A stretch of DNA of 64,000 bases from Actinoplanes sp. NBRC 103695 (GCF_030269485.1 NZ_BSTL01000031.1:49576-113575); one strand, 5' to 3'. Counted from the first letter of the stretch, positions 10,101 to 18,553 are shown. Translations and numbers: made by a program. The notes: generated by a model from the sequence alone, not told the origin.

Positions 10101-10282
10101 CACAGGCCGGTGGCCACGAGCGGACCGGGGCCGGCCGCCGCGACCGTCTCGGCCACCAGCGCCGACTTGCCGATGCCGGCCTCGCCGGTCACCAGGACCA
10201 GGCCGCCGTGGCTGGCGAGGGTGCGTGCGATCGCCGACTCGAGCAGCGCCGACGAGCGTTCCCGGCCGATGAGCGCGGACAC
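7199..10282 (-). CDS. Large AAA+ ATP-binding regulator, LAL-like but without a LuxR DNA-binding domain
   Basis: A 1027-residue protein. Residues 1-300 are an AAA_16/STAND-type ATPase with 'LIGRERS', Walker A GEAGIGKS (about 32-39) and Walker B 'LVVVLDDLQWAD'. A long helical TPR-like region follows. The last 160 residues do not contain the LuxR helix-turn-helix usual in LAL activators. Instead they hold a tail seen in many actinobacterial AAA proteins: 'VWTLTYDGVTVHLPDTKG', a helical hairpin 'YRARLDQLDERIEAALA', then 'RKAVTERIRTTLRRL'. The gene is divergent from the DrrAB-type exporter across 110 bp that contains an inverted repeat, so a role in controlling export or the cluster is plausible but inferred. 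It may mark the left edge of the cluster. Confidence 0.75.
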   Translation of the reverse strand: MSALIGRERSSALLESAIARTLASHGGLVLVTGEAGIGKSALVAETVAAAGPGPLVATGLCWDREGAPSYWPWVQVLRGLRRALDPPTWAEVRAACGDELAPLLDEAGGIQRRYAGADTFGLHDAVTTLLVTAARHRPLVVVLDDLQWADPASARLLEFVARHAWFEQLLVIGTYRDAEVEAAGHPLGPILLPLLPKAAVITLTGLTPGETSQLLTRTAGREPAAETAAAVHRRTGGNPFFVEQTARLWQTTGSADAVAPGVRDAVERRLALLDPALTRLLTAAAVVGPEGDADLLAAMTGRPAAEVGDLLAAAVSARLVVRRSEPGGWAFVHDLVRETLAAGLPPAERRRWHAAAVAAFQALPACAARAAPGEVAHHAFLGTPEVAPERAVALLRAAAQDAWGRMAPAEATVHLARALSLVPQDAGHEWTSIALDLGSTRHYVGEEAAALLIFQEVADVARAAGDPELLTRVALRVRRAVWGEHPTEVVRLTTDLVDEAYAALFGADATATTEQARERELTARAVDLARASGDDAALADALMARHDAIWTLGTAAERQAVAAELNAAGRRTGDESVVELASMLYAMAALERGDPAALSPGDPGGSSIGLWMRVATATLTGRFAEARALLAEDLDEPNGDLAALRFQHLWTLELAQGHCDAADALVRSPEGHAHPHPDLLLAVSAAERGEIAAAAHHIGRMAPPSRWYEPMWLRLRAQLAAAGDDHEDRKRVRADLAPLAGSWLTMFGSSIDGPVAYWLAVLDAADRDWDAAVAAFTDAELAAARMGAVAWSLRARHGKSRALAARGRPGDDRRAAEIAAVVAREAAATRLTHLVDSAPAAAVPASSSNVFRLDGRVWTLTYDGVTVHLPDTKGLHDLRVLLGRPGVDVPAADLLAPAAGAAAGAARRMGADPVIDERAKASYRARLDQLDERIEAALARGDDGRAAELDGERGVLIDEIRRATGLGGRSRRLGDQAERTRKAVTERIRTTLRRLDSGHPALAGHLRATVSTGFTCRYDPPEPIIWT

Positions 10283-10306
10283 CGATCTCCCCCCGGGTCG
10301 GACGGC

Positions 10307-10349
10307 GGTGCCATTCCCGCTGTGGCGCCGCCACGACCGGAATGGCGCC
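10307..10349. promoter_or_regulatory. Inverted repeat in the divergent regulator/exporter promoter region
   Basis: GGTGCCATTCC (10307-10317) and GGAATGGCGCC (10339-10349) are inverted copies with one mismatch and a 21-bp spacer, lying between the divergent genes that start at 10282 and 10393. The geometry suits an operator for a dimeric regulator; which one is unknown. Confidence 0.35.
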
Positions 10350-10392
10350 TCCGTGTCGAGGCAAGGCTACCGAACGTACAGGGAGGACCGCA

Positions 10393-11379
10393 GTGAGCGG
10401 GGACGCAGCACGATCACCGTCCGGCCGGGACGGACCGGCCATCGAGGCGAAGGGTCTCGTCAAGACGTTCGGCGAGACCCGCGCCCTGGACGGCCTGGAC
10501 CTGACCGTCCCGGCGGGCGGGGTGTACGGCGTTCTCGGGCCGAACGGAGCCGGCAAGACCACCGCCCTGCGCATCCTCTCCACGCTCCTGCGACCGGACG
10601 GCGGGACGGCACGCGTGCTGGGCCACGACGTGCTCGCCGACGCGGACGGCGTGCGCCGCCGGATCAGCCTGACCGGCCAGTTCGCCTCGGTCGACGAGGA
10701 GCTGACCGGCCGGGAGAATCTGATCCTGCTGGGCCGGCTGCTCGGGTTCCGGCACGCCGACGCCGCCGCCCGGGCCCGCCGGCTGCTGACCGCCATCGAC
10801 CTGGCCGACGCGGCCGACCGGCAGGCCAAGACCTACTCCGGTGGCATGCGGCGGCGGCTCGACATCGCGGCCGGCATCGTCGTCACGCCGGACCTGATGT
10901 TCCTGGACGAGCCGACCACCGGGCTCGACCCGCGCAGCCGCAACCAGGTGTGGACGATCGTGCGCGCGCTGGTCGCCCGCGGCACCACGGTGGTGCTGAC
11001 CACGCAGTACCTCGACGAGGCGGATCAGCTGGCCGACCGGATCGCGGTGATCGACCACGGCCGGGTGATCGCCGAGGGCACCCCGGGTGAGCTCAAGGCC
11101 TCGGTCGGGTCCGGGATTCTCCGCGTACGCGTGCAGGACCCGGCCCAGCGCTTCGAGGCGGTGCGGGTGCTGACCCGGGCGCTCGACGCCGACGTGCAGG
11201 TCGAGTCGGATCCGTCCGCGCTGACCGTACGGGTGGACGACAGCGAGCGCAGCGTGCAGGCCCTCGCCGAGCTCAACCGCAGCGGGATCGCCACGGCGCA
11301 GTTCGCCCTGGGCCAGCCGACCCTCGACGAAGTCTTCCTGGCCCTGACCGGCCACAGTGTGAAGGAGGTGGCCGCGTGA
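10393..11379 (+). CDS. ABC transporter ATP-binding protein, DrrA-type drug exporter
   Basis: 328 residues. GTG 10393 was chosen because GGGAGG at 10381-10386 lies seven bases upstream; an ATG at 10342 is in frame but has no such site. Motifs in order: 'GLVKTFGETRALDGLDL', Walker A GPNGAGKTT, signature YSGGMRRRLDIA, Walker B 'LMFLDEPTTGLDP', and a switch histidine replaced by Gln in 'VVLTTQYLDEAD', as is usual in DrrA-like proteins. The family powers efflux of anthracyclines and similar aromatic drugs. It overlaps the permease gene by 4 nt (GTGA). Likely role: self-resistance and export of the polyketide made by the downstream genes. Confidence 0.93.
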   Translation: MSGDAARSPSGRDGPAIEAKGLVKTFGETRALDGLDLTVPAGGVYGVLGPNGAGKTTALRILSTLLRPDGGTARVLGHDVLADADGVRRRISLTGQFASVDEELTGRENLILLGRLLGFRHADAAARARRLLTAIDLADAADRQAKTYSGGMRRRLDIAAGIVVTPDLMFLDEPTTGLDPRSRNQVWTIVRALVARGTTVVLTTQYLDEADQLADRIAVIDHGRVIAEGTPGELKASVGSGILRVRVQDPAQRFEAVRVLTRALDADVQVESDPSALTVRVDDSERSVQALAELNRSGIATAQFALGQPTLDEVFLALTGHSVKEVAA

Positions 11380-12218
11380 CGACCGATCTCGCCGCCGGTG
11401 AGGCGATCGACTTCGAGCTGCTGTCGGTGCTGGACGAGGGCACCCGGCCCCGGCCGGCGGGCCGGTTCTCCGCCTCGGTCAGCCACCTGTACCGGGCCGC
11501 GCTGCGGGTCAAGCACAGCCCCGCGCAGATCATCGACGTGACCCTCTTCCCGGCCATCATGCTGCTGATGTTCACGTTCCTCTTCGGCGGCGCGCTGGCC
11601 GAGGGCGGCACCGGGGAGTACCTGCAGTTCTTCCTGCCGGGCGTGCTCGTGACGACGGTCCTGATGATCACCATGTACGTCGGCATGGGCCTGAGCAGCG
11701 ACGCGGAGAAGGGTGTCTTCGACCGCTTCCGGTCGCTGCCGCTGTGGCGCCCGGCGGCGATCGTCGGACCGCTGCTGGCCGACGCCGCCCGGTACACGGC
11801 CGCCTCGATCATGATGCTGTCGTTCGGGTTCGTGCTCGGTTACCGGCCCGGCCCGGGCGGCGCCGCGGGCATCGCGCTGGCGGTGCTGCTGCTGATCGTG
11901 TGCGCGTTCTGCATGTCCTGGCTGTGGACGCTGCTCGGCCTGGTGGCCCGCAGCGAGCGGACGGTGACCACGGCCAGCATGACCATCCTCATGCCACTGA
12001 CCTTCACCAGCAACGTCTATGTGGATCCGTCGACGATGCCGGGCTGGCTCCAGGCGTTCGTCGGGGTGAACCCGATCAGTCATCTGGTGACGGCCGTGCG
12101 GGGCCTGATGGGCGGCACGGTGACCACCGGCCAGATCGGGCTGGTGCTCGCCGAGGCGGCCCTCGTGCTGGCGGTGTTCGGACCGCTCACGATGCGCGTC
12201 TACCGCCGCCGAAACTGA
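11376..12218 (+). CDS. ABC transporter permease, DrrB/ABC-2 type
   Basis: 280 residues, start GTG 11376 overlapping the ATPase stop. An N-terminal cytoplasmic segment of about 60 residues precedes about six hydrophobic helices, the first at 'LFPAIMLLMFTFLFGGALA'. The ABC-2 region 'GVFDRFRSLPLWRPAAIVG' is the cytoplasmic coupling loop expected to contact the ATPase, and 'MTILMPLTFTSNVYVDP' is typical of DrrB-like permeases. It completes a two-gene exporter with the gene at 10393. About 100 bp separate it from the first sugar gene, which therefore may have its own promoter. Confidence 0.92.
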   Translation: MTTDLAAGEAIDFELLSVLDEGTRPRPAGRFSASVSHLYRAALRVKHSPAQIIDVTLFPAIMLLMFTFLFGGALAEGGTGEYLQFFLPGVLVTTVLMITMYVGMGLSSDAEKGVFDRFRSLPLWRPAAIVGPLLADAARYTAASIMMLSFGFVLGYRPGPGGAAGIALAVLLLIVCAFCMSWLWTLLGLVARSERTVTTASMTILMPLTFTSNVYVDPSTMPGWLQAFVGVNPISHLVTAVRGLMGGTVTTGQIGLVLAEAALVLAVFGPLTMRVYRRRN

Positions 12219-12315
12219 TTGTCAGGCCTTTGTGAAGCTATCTTCCGGGATCGGTAAAGCAATTGATTCCGGTGTTAGTTTCCCGTCGCATAGATGGCGA
12301 AATTGGGGAGACAGA
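12219..12315 (+). promoter_or_regulatory. AT-richer gap before the deoxysugar operon, probable promoter region
   Basis: This 97-bp gap is clearly richer in A/T than its surroundings and contains TTG-type hexamers (TTGTCA 12219-12224, TTGATT 12263-12268) with a weak CATAGA at 12289-12294. A strong ribosome site GGGGAG (12305-12310) precedes ATG 12316. It probably holds the promoter for the tightly packed genes from 12316 to 20965. No single hexamer pair has convincing spacing. Confidence 0.3.
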
Positions 12316-13569
12316 ATGCTCGAGTACGCCTCCGTACAATCATGTCGCGCGTGTGGGAACAAAGAACTGCTGACCGTTCTGGATCTGGGCCACCAGGCGC
12401 TCACCGGTGTTTTTCCGCGCAGTCGCGACGAGGCCGATCTGGTGGCGCCGCTGGAACTGGTGAAATGCTCGCCGGCCGGGTGCGGGCTGGTCCAGCTGCG
12501 GCACGACGCCGACATGAAGCTGATGTACGGCGAGCGGTACGGCTACCGCTCGAGCATTCGCCCGTTCATGATCAATCACCTCGGCACCAAGGTCGCGGAC
12601 GCCACCGCGCTGCGCCCGCTGGACCCGGGCGACCTGGTGCTCGACATCGGCAGCAACGACGCCACCCTGCTGCGCCACTACGCGGACCAGGACGTCCAGC
12701 TGGTCGGCTGCGACCCGTCCGCGGAGAAGTTCCGGGACCGCTACCCGGACCGCGCGGAGCTGATCGTCGACTTCTTCTCGGCCGAGGCGGTCCGCACCCG
12801 GGTCGGCGACCGCAAGGCGCGGATCATCACGTCGATCGCCTGCTTCTACGACCTTCCCGACCCGATCGCCTTCATGCGCGACATCCGGGAGGTCCTCGCC
12901 GACGACGGCATCTGGATGCTCGAGCACAGCTACCTGCCGTCCATGCTGGAGACCAACTGCTACGACAACATCTGCCACGAGCACCTGGAGTTCTACGCGC
13001 TCGCGCAGATCGAGTACATGGCCGAGCGCGCCGGCCTGCGGGTGCTGACCGCCAAGGTCACCGACGTGTACGGCGGCAGCCTCTGCACGGTCATGGTGAA
13101 GGACACCGACCCCCGTGAGGTGGACGCGACCGCCCTCGACCGGCTCCGCGGCCTGGAGACCGACGCCAAGCTCGACACGATGGTCCCGTTCGAGGCCTTC
13201 GCGGGGCGCATCGAACTGCACCGCCAGGAGCTGCGCGAGTTCCTGGACACCTCGCGGACGGCGGGCAAGCTGACCCTCGGGTACGGCGCCTCGACCAAGG
13301 GCAACGTCGTGCTGCAGTACTGCGGCATCTCCGAGGCGGACATCGGGTGCATCGGCGAGGTCAACGAGGAGAAGCACGGCTGCTTCACCCCGGGCACGAA
13401 GATCCCGATCGTCTCCGAGGAGGCGGCCAAGGCGCAGAAGCCCGACCAGCTCCTGGTCTTCCCGTGGATCTTCCGGGAGGGCTACCTGGAACGGGAACAG
13501 GACTTCCTGGCCGGTGGCGGCGAACTGATCTTCCCGCTCCCCCGCCTGGACCGGGTGGGCCGGCGATGA
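12316..13569 (+). CDS. NDP-hexose 3-C-methyltransferase (EvaC/TylCIII family)
   Basis: 417 residues from ATG 12316, chosen for GGGGAG five bases upstream over an in-frame ATG-like extension at 12232. The three-part layout of the sugar C-methyltransferases is visible: an N-terminal zinc region (CRACGN, then KCSPAGC), a central SAM fold (LVLDIGSNDATLLRHY), the active-site block 'NICHEHLEFYAL', and a C-terminal domain with 'LGYGASTKGN'. The enzyme methylates C-3 of a 4-keto-6-deoxy NDP-sugar, here probably the 3-amino sugar made by the downstream aminotransferase, as in vancosamine biosynthesis. ATGA overlap with the next gene shows translational coupling. The exact stereochemistry cannot be read from sequence. 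Confidence 0.88.
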   Translation: MLEYASVQSCRACGNKELLTVLDLGHQALTGVFPRSRDEADLVAPLELVKCSPAGCGLVQLRHDADMKLMYGERYGYRSSIRPFMINHLGTKVADATALRPLDPGDLVLDIGSNDATLLRHYADQDVQLVGCDPSAEKFRDRYPDRAELIVDFFSAEAVRTRVGDRKARIITSIACFYDLPDPIAFMRDIREVLADDGIWMLEHSYLPSMLETNCYDNICHEHLEFYALAQIEYMAERAGLRVLTAKVTDVYGGSLCTVMVKDTDPREVDATALDRLRGLETDAKLDTMVPFEAFAGRIELHRQELREFLDTSRTAGKLTLGYGASTKGNVVLQYCGISEADIGCIGEVNEEKHGCFTPGTKIPIVSEEAAKAQKPDQLLVFPWIFREGYLEREQDFLAGGGELIFPLPRLDRVGRR

Positions 13570-15038
13570 GCGTCCAGACACGGACCGACGTCATCATCGT
13601 CGGCGCCGGCCCGACCGGGCTGATGCTCGCCGGTGAGCTGCGCGCCGGCGGGGTGGACGTGCTGGTCGTCGAGCGTCTGGCCGAGCCGTCCGGGCAGTCC
13701 CGCGGTCTGGGTTTCACCGCGCGGGCGATGGAGGTCTTCGACCAGCGCGGGCTGCTGCCCCGCTTCGGCACGGTGGAGACCAGCCCGATGGGGCACTTCG
13801 GCGGGCTGCCGCTGAACTTCGGCGCGTTCCCGGGCGGCCACTTCGGCGCCCGGGGCATCCAGCAGTCCCAGGTGGAGCGGGTGCTCGGCGAGTGGGCCGG
13901 TGAGCTCGGCGCGACGGTGCTGCGCGGGCACGAGGTGGTCGCCCTGACCACCGGCGCGGGCGGCGGCGACGACCACGTCGAGGTCGTCGCCCAAGGTCCC
14001 GGCGGGCCGGTCGTGCTGCGCGCCGCATGGCTGGTCGGTTGCGACGGCGGGCAGAGCCCGGTGCGCCGGCTCGCCGGCTTCGCCTTCGAGGGGTCCGGGT
14101 CGACCCGGGAGATGTTCCTGGCCGACGTACGCGGATGCGAGCTGCCGCCCCGGTTCACCGGCATGCGGGTGCCCAACGGCATGGCCATGAACGCCCCGCT
14201 GGGCGGTGGCGTCGACCGCATCATCGCCTGCGAGCTGGGCGCGGCGCCGGCCGAGCGCACCGAGCCGGTGTCCTTCGCCGAGGTCGCCGGCGCCTGGCAG
14301 CGGCTCACCGGCGAGGACATCTCCGCGGGCGAGCCGGTCTGGGTCAGCGCGTTCGGCGACGCGGCCCGGCAGGCGACCGAGTACCGGCGCGGCCGAGTCC
14401 TGCTGGCCGGCGACGCCGCGCACATCCACCTGCCGGCCGGCGGCCAGGGGCTCAGCGTCGGCGTGCAGGACGCCGTCAACCTGGGCTGGAAGCTCGCCGC
14501 CACGGTCCGCGGCGACGCGCCCCAAGCTCTGCTCGACACCTACCACGAGGAGCGGCACCCGGTCGGCGCCCGGGTGCTGATGAACAGCTCGGCGCAGGGA
14601 CTGCTGTACCTGGGCGGGCCGGAGGTGGAGCCGCTGCGCGGGGTGTTCGCCGAGCTGATGGCGTTCCCGGACGCCGCGGCGCACCTGGCCGGCATGGTGA
14701 GCGGCCTGGACATCCGGTACGACGTGGGCGACGGCGACCACCCGCTGCTCGGCCGCCGGATCCCGCCGGTGCCGCTGACCACCGCGTCGGGCGTGACGAG
14801 CACGGCCGAGCTGCTGCACGGCGGCCGGGCGGTGCTGCTCGACCTGACCGCCGACGGCGGGTACTCGGCCGACGCGGCCGCATGGCCGGGCCGGGTCGAC
14901 GTGATCAGGGTGACCGCGCCCGCCGGCCTCGGCGGGGCCGACGCCCTGCTGGTACGCCCGGACGGCTACGTGGCCTGGGCCGCCCCGGGCGACGTCAAGC
15001 TGCCGGACGCGCTGACCCGCTGGTTCGGTTCCGCGTGA
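13566..15038 (+). CDS. FAD-dependent aromatic polyketide hydroxylase (PgaE/UrdE/RdmE type)
   Basis: 490 residues starting at ATG 13566, which overlaps the previous stop (ATGA). Motifs: FAD Rossmann 'VIIVGAGPTGLMLAGEL' at the N-terminus, 'LVGCDGGQSPVRRLAG' (DG motif), and 'LLAGDAAHIHLPAGGQGLS', the second FAD motif. Length and a thioredoxin-like C-terminal part (about 395-490) match full-length class A flavoprotein hydroxylases that modify tetracyclic polyketides. The likely substrate is an aglycone intermediate of this cluster. Its placement inside the sugar operon, away from the second flavoenzyme at 30181-31323, suggests it acts at a separate step. GTGA overlap links it to the next gene. 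Confidence 0.88.
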   Translation: MSVQTRTDVIIVGAGPTGLMLAGELRAGGVDVLVVERLAEPSGQSRGLGFTARAMEVFDQRGLLPRFGTVETSPMGHFGGLPLNFGAFPGGHFGARGIQQSQVERVLGEWAGELGATVLRGHEVVALTTGAGGGDDHVEVVAQGPGGPVVLRAAWLVGCDGGQSPVRRLAGFAFEGSGSTREMFLADVRGCELPPRFTGMRVPNGMAMNAPLGGGVDRIIACELGAAPAERTEPVSFAEVAGAWQRLTGEDISAGEPVWVSAFGDAARQATEYRRGRVLLAGDAAHIHLPAGGQGLSVGVQDAVNLGWKLAATVRGDAPQALLDTYHEERHPVGARVLMNSSAQGLLYLGGPEVEPLRGVFAELMAFPDAAAHLAGMVSGLDIRYDVGDGDHPLLGRRIPPVPLTTASGVTSTAELLHGGRAVLLDLTADGGYSADAAAWPGRVDVIRVTAPAGLGGADALLVRPDGYVAWAAPGDVKLPDALTRWFGSA

Positions 15039-17440
15039 CGACGACCCTTCTGGCCGGGTTCCACGACGCGCTCGTGGAGGCGCGGCGGACCATCTGGACG
15101 CGGGCCGAGCGGATCCCGCTCGGCCGGCTGTCCCAGTGGGACGCCGATCCCGGCTCGGGCGCGCTGCGGCACGTCAGCGGCCGGTTCTACTCGATCCAGG
15201 GCATCGACGTCACGATCGCCGCGGACGCCGGCACGCGCCGGTGGCAGCAGCCCATCATCGTGCAGCCGGAGATCGGCGTCCTGGGCATCCTGACCCGCCG
15301 GATCGGCGGCACGCCGCACTTCCTGATGCAGCTCAAGGCGGAACCGGGCAACATCAACGGGATCCAGGTGTCGCCGACCGTGCAGGCCACCCGGAGCAAC
15401 TACACCCGGGTGCACGGCGGCGCCGAGGTGCCCTACCTGGAGTACTTCCGGGCACATCGGCGCCGGGTGATCGCCGACGTCCGCCAGTCGGAGCAGGGCA
15501 GCTGGTTCCTGCGCAAGCGGAACCGCAACATGATCGTCGAGGTCACCGAGGACGTTCCGGTGCGCCCGGGCTTCCACTGGCTGACGCTGCCGCAGCTGCA
15601 CGCGCTGCTCCGGAGCGACGACCTGGTCAACATGGACGCCCGGACCGTGCTCTCCTGCCTGCCCCTGCTCGACTTCCTGCCACCGGCGCCACTCGGCCCG
15701 CGCGGCGAACCGGCCCGCTCGCTGCTGCGCTCGTGGAGCGGCGCCGGCGCCGGCCGGCGGGACACGACCGAGCTGCTGAGCTGGATCACCGAGGCGCGGA
15801 CGTCGACCGACCTGCGGGTCGTCGACGCGCCGCTGAACCGCCTGCCGCACTGGCGGTACGGGCCGGACGCCATCTCGCACGAGCGGAACCGGTACTTCGA
15901 CGTGATCGGCGTCCGGATCGAGGCGAACGGCCGCGAGGTCAGCCGCTGGGACCAGCCGATGGTGGCGGCGCGGGACGTCGGGCTGGCCGCGTTCCTGGTC
16001 AGCCGCTGCGACGGCGTGATGCAGGTGCTGACCGGCCTGCGGGTCGAGGCGGGCTTCGCGGACGTCGCCGAGCTCGCGCCGACCGTGCAGTGCACCCCGG
16101 AGCACTACCCGCCGGGCGATCCCGGCCGGCCGCCGTTCCTCGACACCGTTCTCGGCGCGGCGCCCGAGCGGCTGCTCTACGACGCCACCCTCTCCGAGGA
16201 GGGCGGGCGGTTCTACCGGACCCGCAACCGGTACGTGATCGTCGAGGTCGACCCGCTGGTCGATCACCCGGACTTCCGCTGGATGACCCTGCATCAGCTG
16301 ACCGAGCTGGTACGGCACAGCAGCTACCTGAACGTCCAGGCACGCACTCTGCTCGCCGCGCTGGCCACCTTGGCGACGCACGAGCCGGACCCGGCGCCGC
16401 GGACCCGGCGCCGGAGCACGCCGCGCACCCCGACGATCGCGGTGCTCGGGGCGTCGGGCTATCTCGGCTCGGTGGTCTGCGGACTGCTGGCGCAGCGGTC
16501 CGTGCGGCTGCGCCCGGTGGCCCGCCGCGGGTACGAGATCCCGGCCGCCGCGGTCGCCACGGTCGAGCCCCTCGCCGCCGACCTCACCGGCCGGGACGCC
16601 GTGATCCGGGCGGTGTCCGACGCGGACGTGGTGCTCCACCTGGCCAAGCACAGCGGCGACTGGCGGCTGCCGGAGGAGGATCCCGCGGCCACCGAGCCGG
16701 TCAACGTCGGCATCATGCGTACCGTCCTCGAGGTGCTCTCCGGCCGTCCGGCCGACGGGCGGCCGCCGCCCCTGGTGGTCTTCGCCGGCGCCTGCACCCA
16801 GATCGGGCGCACCCCGGACCGCCCGATGGACGGCACCGAGCCGGATCACCCCGACACCGAGTACGACCGGCAGAACCTCGCCGCGGAGCGGTTGCTGATG
16901 GCCGCCACCCGGGCCGGCACGGTACGCGGCACGAGCCTGCGGCTGGCCACCGTGTTCGGGCAGAGCCGGCTGTCCGCGGCGCCGGACGCCGGGGTGGTCA
17001 GCACGATGATCCGCAAGGCGCTGGCCGGCGAGCCGCTGACCATGTGGCACGACGGCACCGTGGCGCGTGACATCACCTACGTCGAGGACGTCGCCCGTGC
17101 CTTCCTCGCGGCGATCGACCGGCCGGACCGTCTCGTCGGACGGCACTGGCTGGTCGGCACCGGCGGTCACGAGCGGCTCGGCGACGTGTTCGCCACGGTG
17201 GCCGCCGCGGTGGCCGCCGCCACCGGACGACCGGGTGTCCCGGTGGTCACCGTGTCCCCGCCGGGCGGCGCGGTCCTGACCGACTTCCTGAACGTGTTCG
17301 TCGATCCCGAGCCGTTCCGCTCGGCCGCCGGCTGGCAGGCCCGGACGTCCCTGCGCGACGGGATCGACCGCACCGTCGGCCTGCTGCTCCGGCGTACGCC
17401 CGCACCGGCCGGCGTCGTGACCCCTGTGCGAAAGGACTGA
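15035..17440 (+). CDS. NDP-hexose 2,3-dehydratase fused to an NDP-hexose 4-ketoreductase-like SDR
   Basis: 801 residues from GTG 15035 (GTGA overlap with the hydroxylase). Residues 1 to about 455 are a 2,3-dehydratase built of two similar halves: 'GRFYSIQGIDV' and 'RNRYFDVIGVRIE', each followed by 'VSPTVQAT' or 'LAPTVQCT'. Residues about 465-795 are an extended SDR with 'IAVLGASGYLG' and 'DITYVEDVARAF'. The dehydratase makes the 2-deoxy-3,4-diketo sugar; the SDR would reduce C-4. The expected YxxxK catalytic pair is Tyr610 followed by Asn614 (EYDRQNLAAE), so the active-site Lys is missing. The two functions are usually separate genes; here no stop or start separates them. Whether the reductase half is active is uncertain. 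Confidence 0.85.
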   Translation: MTTTLLAGFHDALVEARRTIWTRAERIPLGRLSQWDADPGSGALRHVSGRFYSIQGIDVTIAADAGTRRWQQPIIVQPEIGVLGILTRRIGGTPHFLMQLKAEPGNINGIQVSPTVQATRSNYTRVHGGAEVPYLEYFRAHRRRVIADVRQSEQGSWFLRKRNRNMIVEVTEDVPVRPGFHWLTLPQLHALLRSDDLVNMDARTVLSCLPLLDFLPPAPLGPRGEPARSLLRSWSGAGAGRRDTTELLSWITEARTSTDLRVVDAPLNRLPHWRYGPDAISHERNRYFDVIGVRIEANGREVSRWDQPMVAARDVGLAAFLVSRCDGVMQVLTGLRVEAGFADVAELAPTVQCTPEHYPPGDPGRPPFLDTVLGAAPERLLYDATLSEEGGRFYRTRNRYVIVEVDPLVDHPDFRWMTLHQLTELVRHSSYLNVQARTLLAALATLATHEPDPAPRTRRRSTPRTPTIAVLGASGYLGSVVCGLLAQRSVRLRPVARRGYEIPAAAVATVEPLAADLTGRDAVIRAVSDADVVLHLAKHSGDWRLPEEDPAATEPVNVGIMRTVLEVLSGRPADGRPPPLVVFAGACTQIGRTPDRPMDGTEPDHPDTEYDRQNLAAERLLMAATRAGTVRGTSLRLATVFGQSRLSAAPDAGVVSTMIRKALAGEPLTMWHDGTVARDITYVEDVARAFLAAIDRPDRLVGRHWLVGTGGHERLGDVFATVAAAVAAATGRPGVPVVTVSPPGGAVLTDFLNVFVDPEPFRSAAGWQARTSLRDGIDRTVGLLLRRTPAPAGVVTPVRKD

Positions 17441-17443
17441 CTG

Positions 17444-18553
17444 ATGGTGACCCGAGTGTGGGACTACCTGGCCGAGTACGACGACGAGCGCGCCGACATC
17501 CTGGACGCGGTCGAGACCGTCTTCTCCTCCGGAACCCTGGTGATGGGCCCGAGCGTGGGGGCCTTCGAGAACGAGTTCGCCGCCTGGCACGGCGCCGGTC
17601 ACTGCGTGGGCGTCGACAACGGCACCAACGCGCTGAAGCTGGGCCTCCAGGCGCTCGGTGTGCGCCCGGGCGACGAGGTCATCACGGTGTCGAACACGGC
17701 GGCGCCGACCGTGGTGGCGATCGACGCGGTCGGCGCGACGCCGGTCTTCGTGGACGTCGGCGAGGACGACTTCCTGATGAACACCGCGCAGATCGAGGCG
17801 GCGATCACCGAGCGCACCCGATGCCTGCTGCCGGTGCACCTCTATGGACAGTGCGTGGACATCGACGCGGTCACCGCCCTGGCCCGCAAGCACGATCTGG
17901 TGGTCCTGGAGGACTGCGCGCAGGCCCACGGCGCGCGTCGCGGCGGGAAGCCGGCCGGCACGTTCGGCGACGCCGCGGCGTTCTCGTTCTACCCCACCAA
18001 GGTGCTGGGCGCGTACGGCGACGGCGGCGCCACCCTGACGAACAGCGCGGACGTCGACCGCCGGCTGCGGCGGTTGCGCTACTACGGCATGGAGGAGCGC
18101 TACTACGTCGTCGAGACGCCCGGCCACAACAGCCGCCTGGACGAGGTGCAGGCCGAGATCCTGCGGCGCAAGCTGGGCCGGCTGGACGCGTACATGGCGG
18201 GCCGCCGCGCCGTGGCGGAGCGGTACCGCACCGGGCTGGCCGGCACCGATCTGGTGCTGCCGCGGGTGAACGAGGGCAACGAGCACGTCTACTACGTGTA
18301 CGTCGTCCGGCATCCGCGCCGCGACGAGATCGTGGAACGGCTGAAGAGCTACGACATCCACCTCAACATCAGCTACCCGTGGCCGGTGCACACGATGACC
18401 GGCTTCAAGTACCTCGGCTGGACCCCCGGGTCGCTGCCGGTCACCGAACGGCTGGCCGGCGAGATCTTCTCGCTGCCGATGTACCCGGCGCTGGCCGAGG
18501 ATCTCCAGGACAAGGTCATCTCGGCGCTGCGCGACGTGCTGGAGACGCTGTGA
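17444..18553 (+). CDS. PLP-dependent NDP-sugar 3-aminotransferase (DegT/DnrJ/EryC1 family)
   Basis: 369 residues, ATG 17444 after an AAAGGA site. Family motifs: 'GVDNGTNALKLGLQALG', the PLP-binding 'VVLEDCAQAHGARR', and the Schiff-base lysine Lys186 in 'SFYPTKVLGAYGDGG', then 'YYGMEERYYV' and 'NSRLDEVQAEILRRK'. In this setting (directly after the 2,3-dehydratase, with a C-3 methyltransferase in the operon) it most likely aminates C-3 of the 3-keto-2,6-dideoxy sugar, as EvaB/DnmJ-type enzymes do. It is followed by the epimerase with a GTGA overlap. Length is normal and residues look intact. Confidence 0.9.
   Translation: MVTRVWDYLAEYDDERADILDAVETVFSSGTLVMGPSVGAFENEFAAWHGAGHCVGVDNGTNALKLGLQALGVRPGDEVITVSNTAAPTVVAIDAVGATPVFVDVGEDDFLMNTAQIEAAITERTRCLLPVHLYGQCVDIDAVTALARKHDLVVLEDCAQAHGARRGGKPAGTFGDAAAFSFYPTKVLGAYGDGGATLTNSADVDRRLRRLRYYGMEERYYVVETPGHNSRLDEVQAEILRRKLGRLDAYMAGRRAVAERYRTGLAGTDLVLPRVNEGNEHVYYVYVVRHPRRDEIVERLKSYDIHLNISYPWPVHTMTGFKYLGWTPGSLPVTERLAGEIFSLPMYPALAEDLQDKVISALRDVLETL

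Noticed and set aside
7176..10396. 888- and 913-residue ORFs overlapping the AAA+ regulator
   Set aside because: Arg/Pro/Gly-rich translations with no motifs, typical out-of-frame reading in GC-rich coding DNA.
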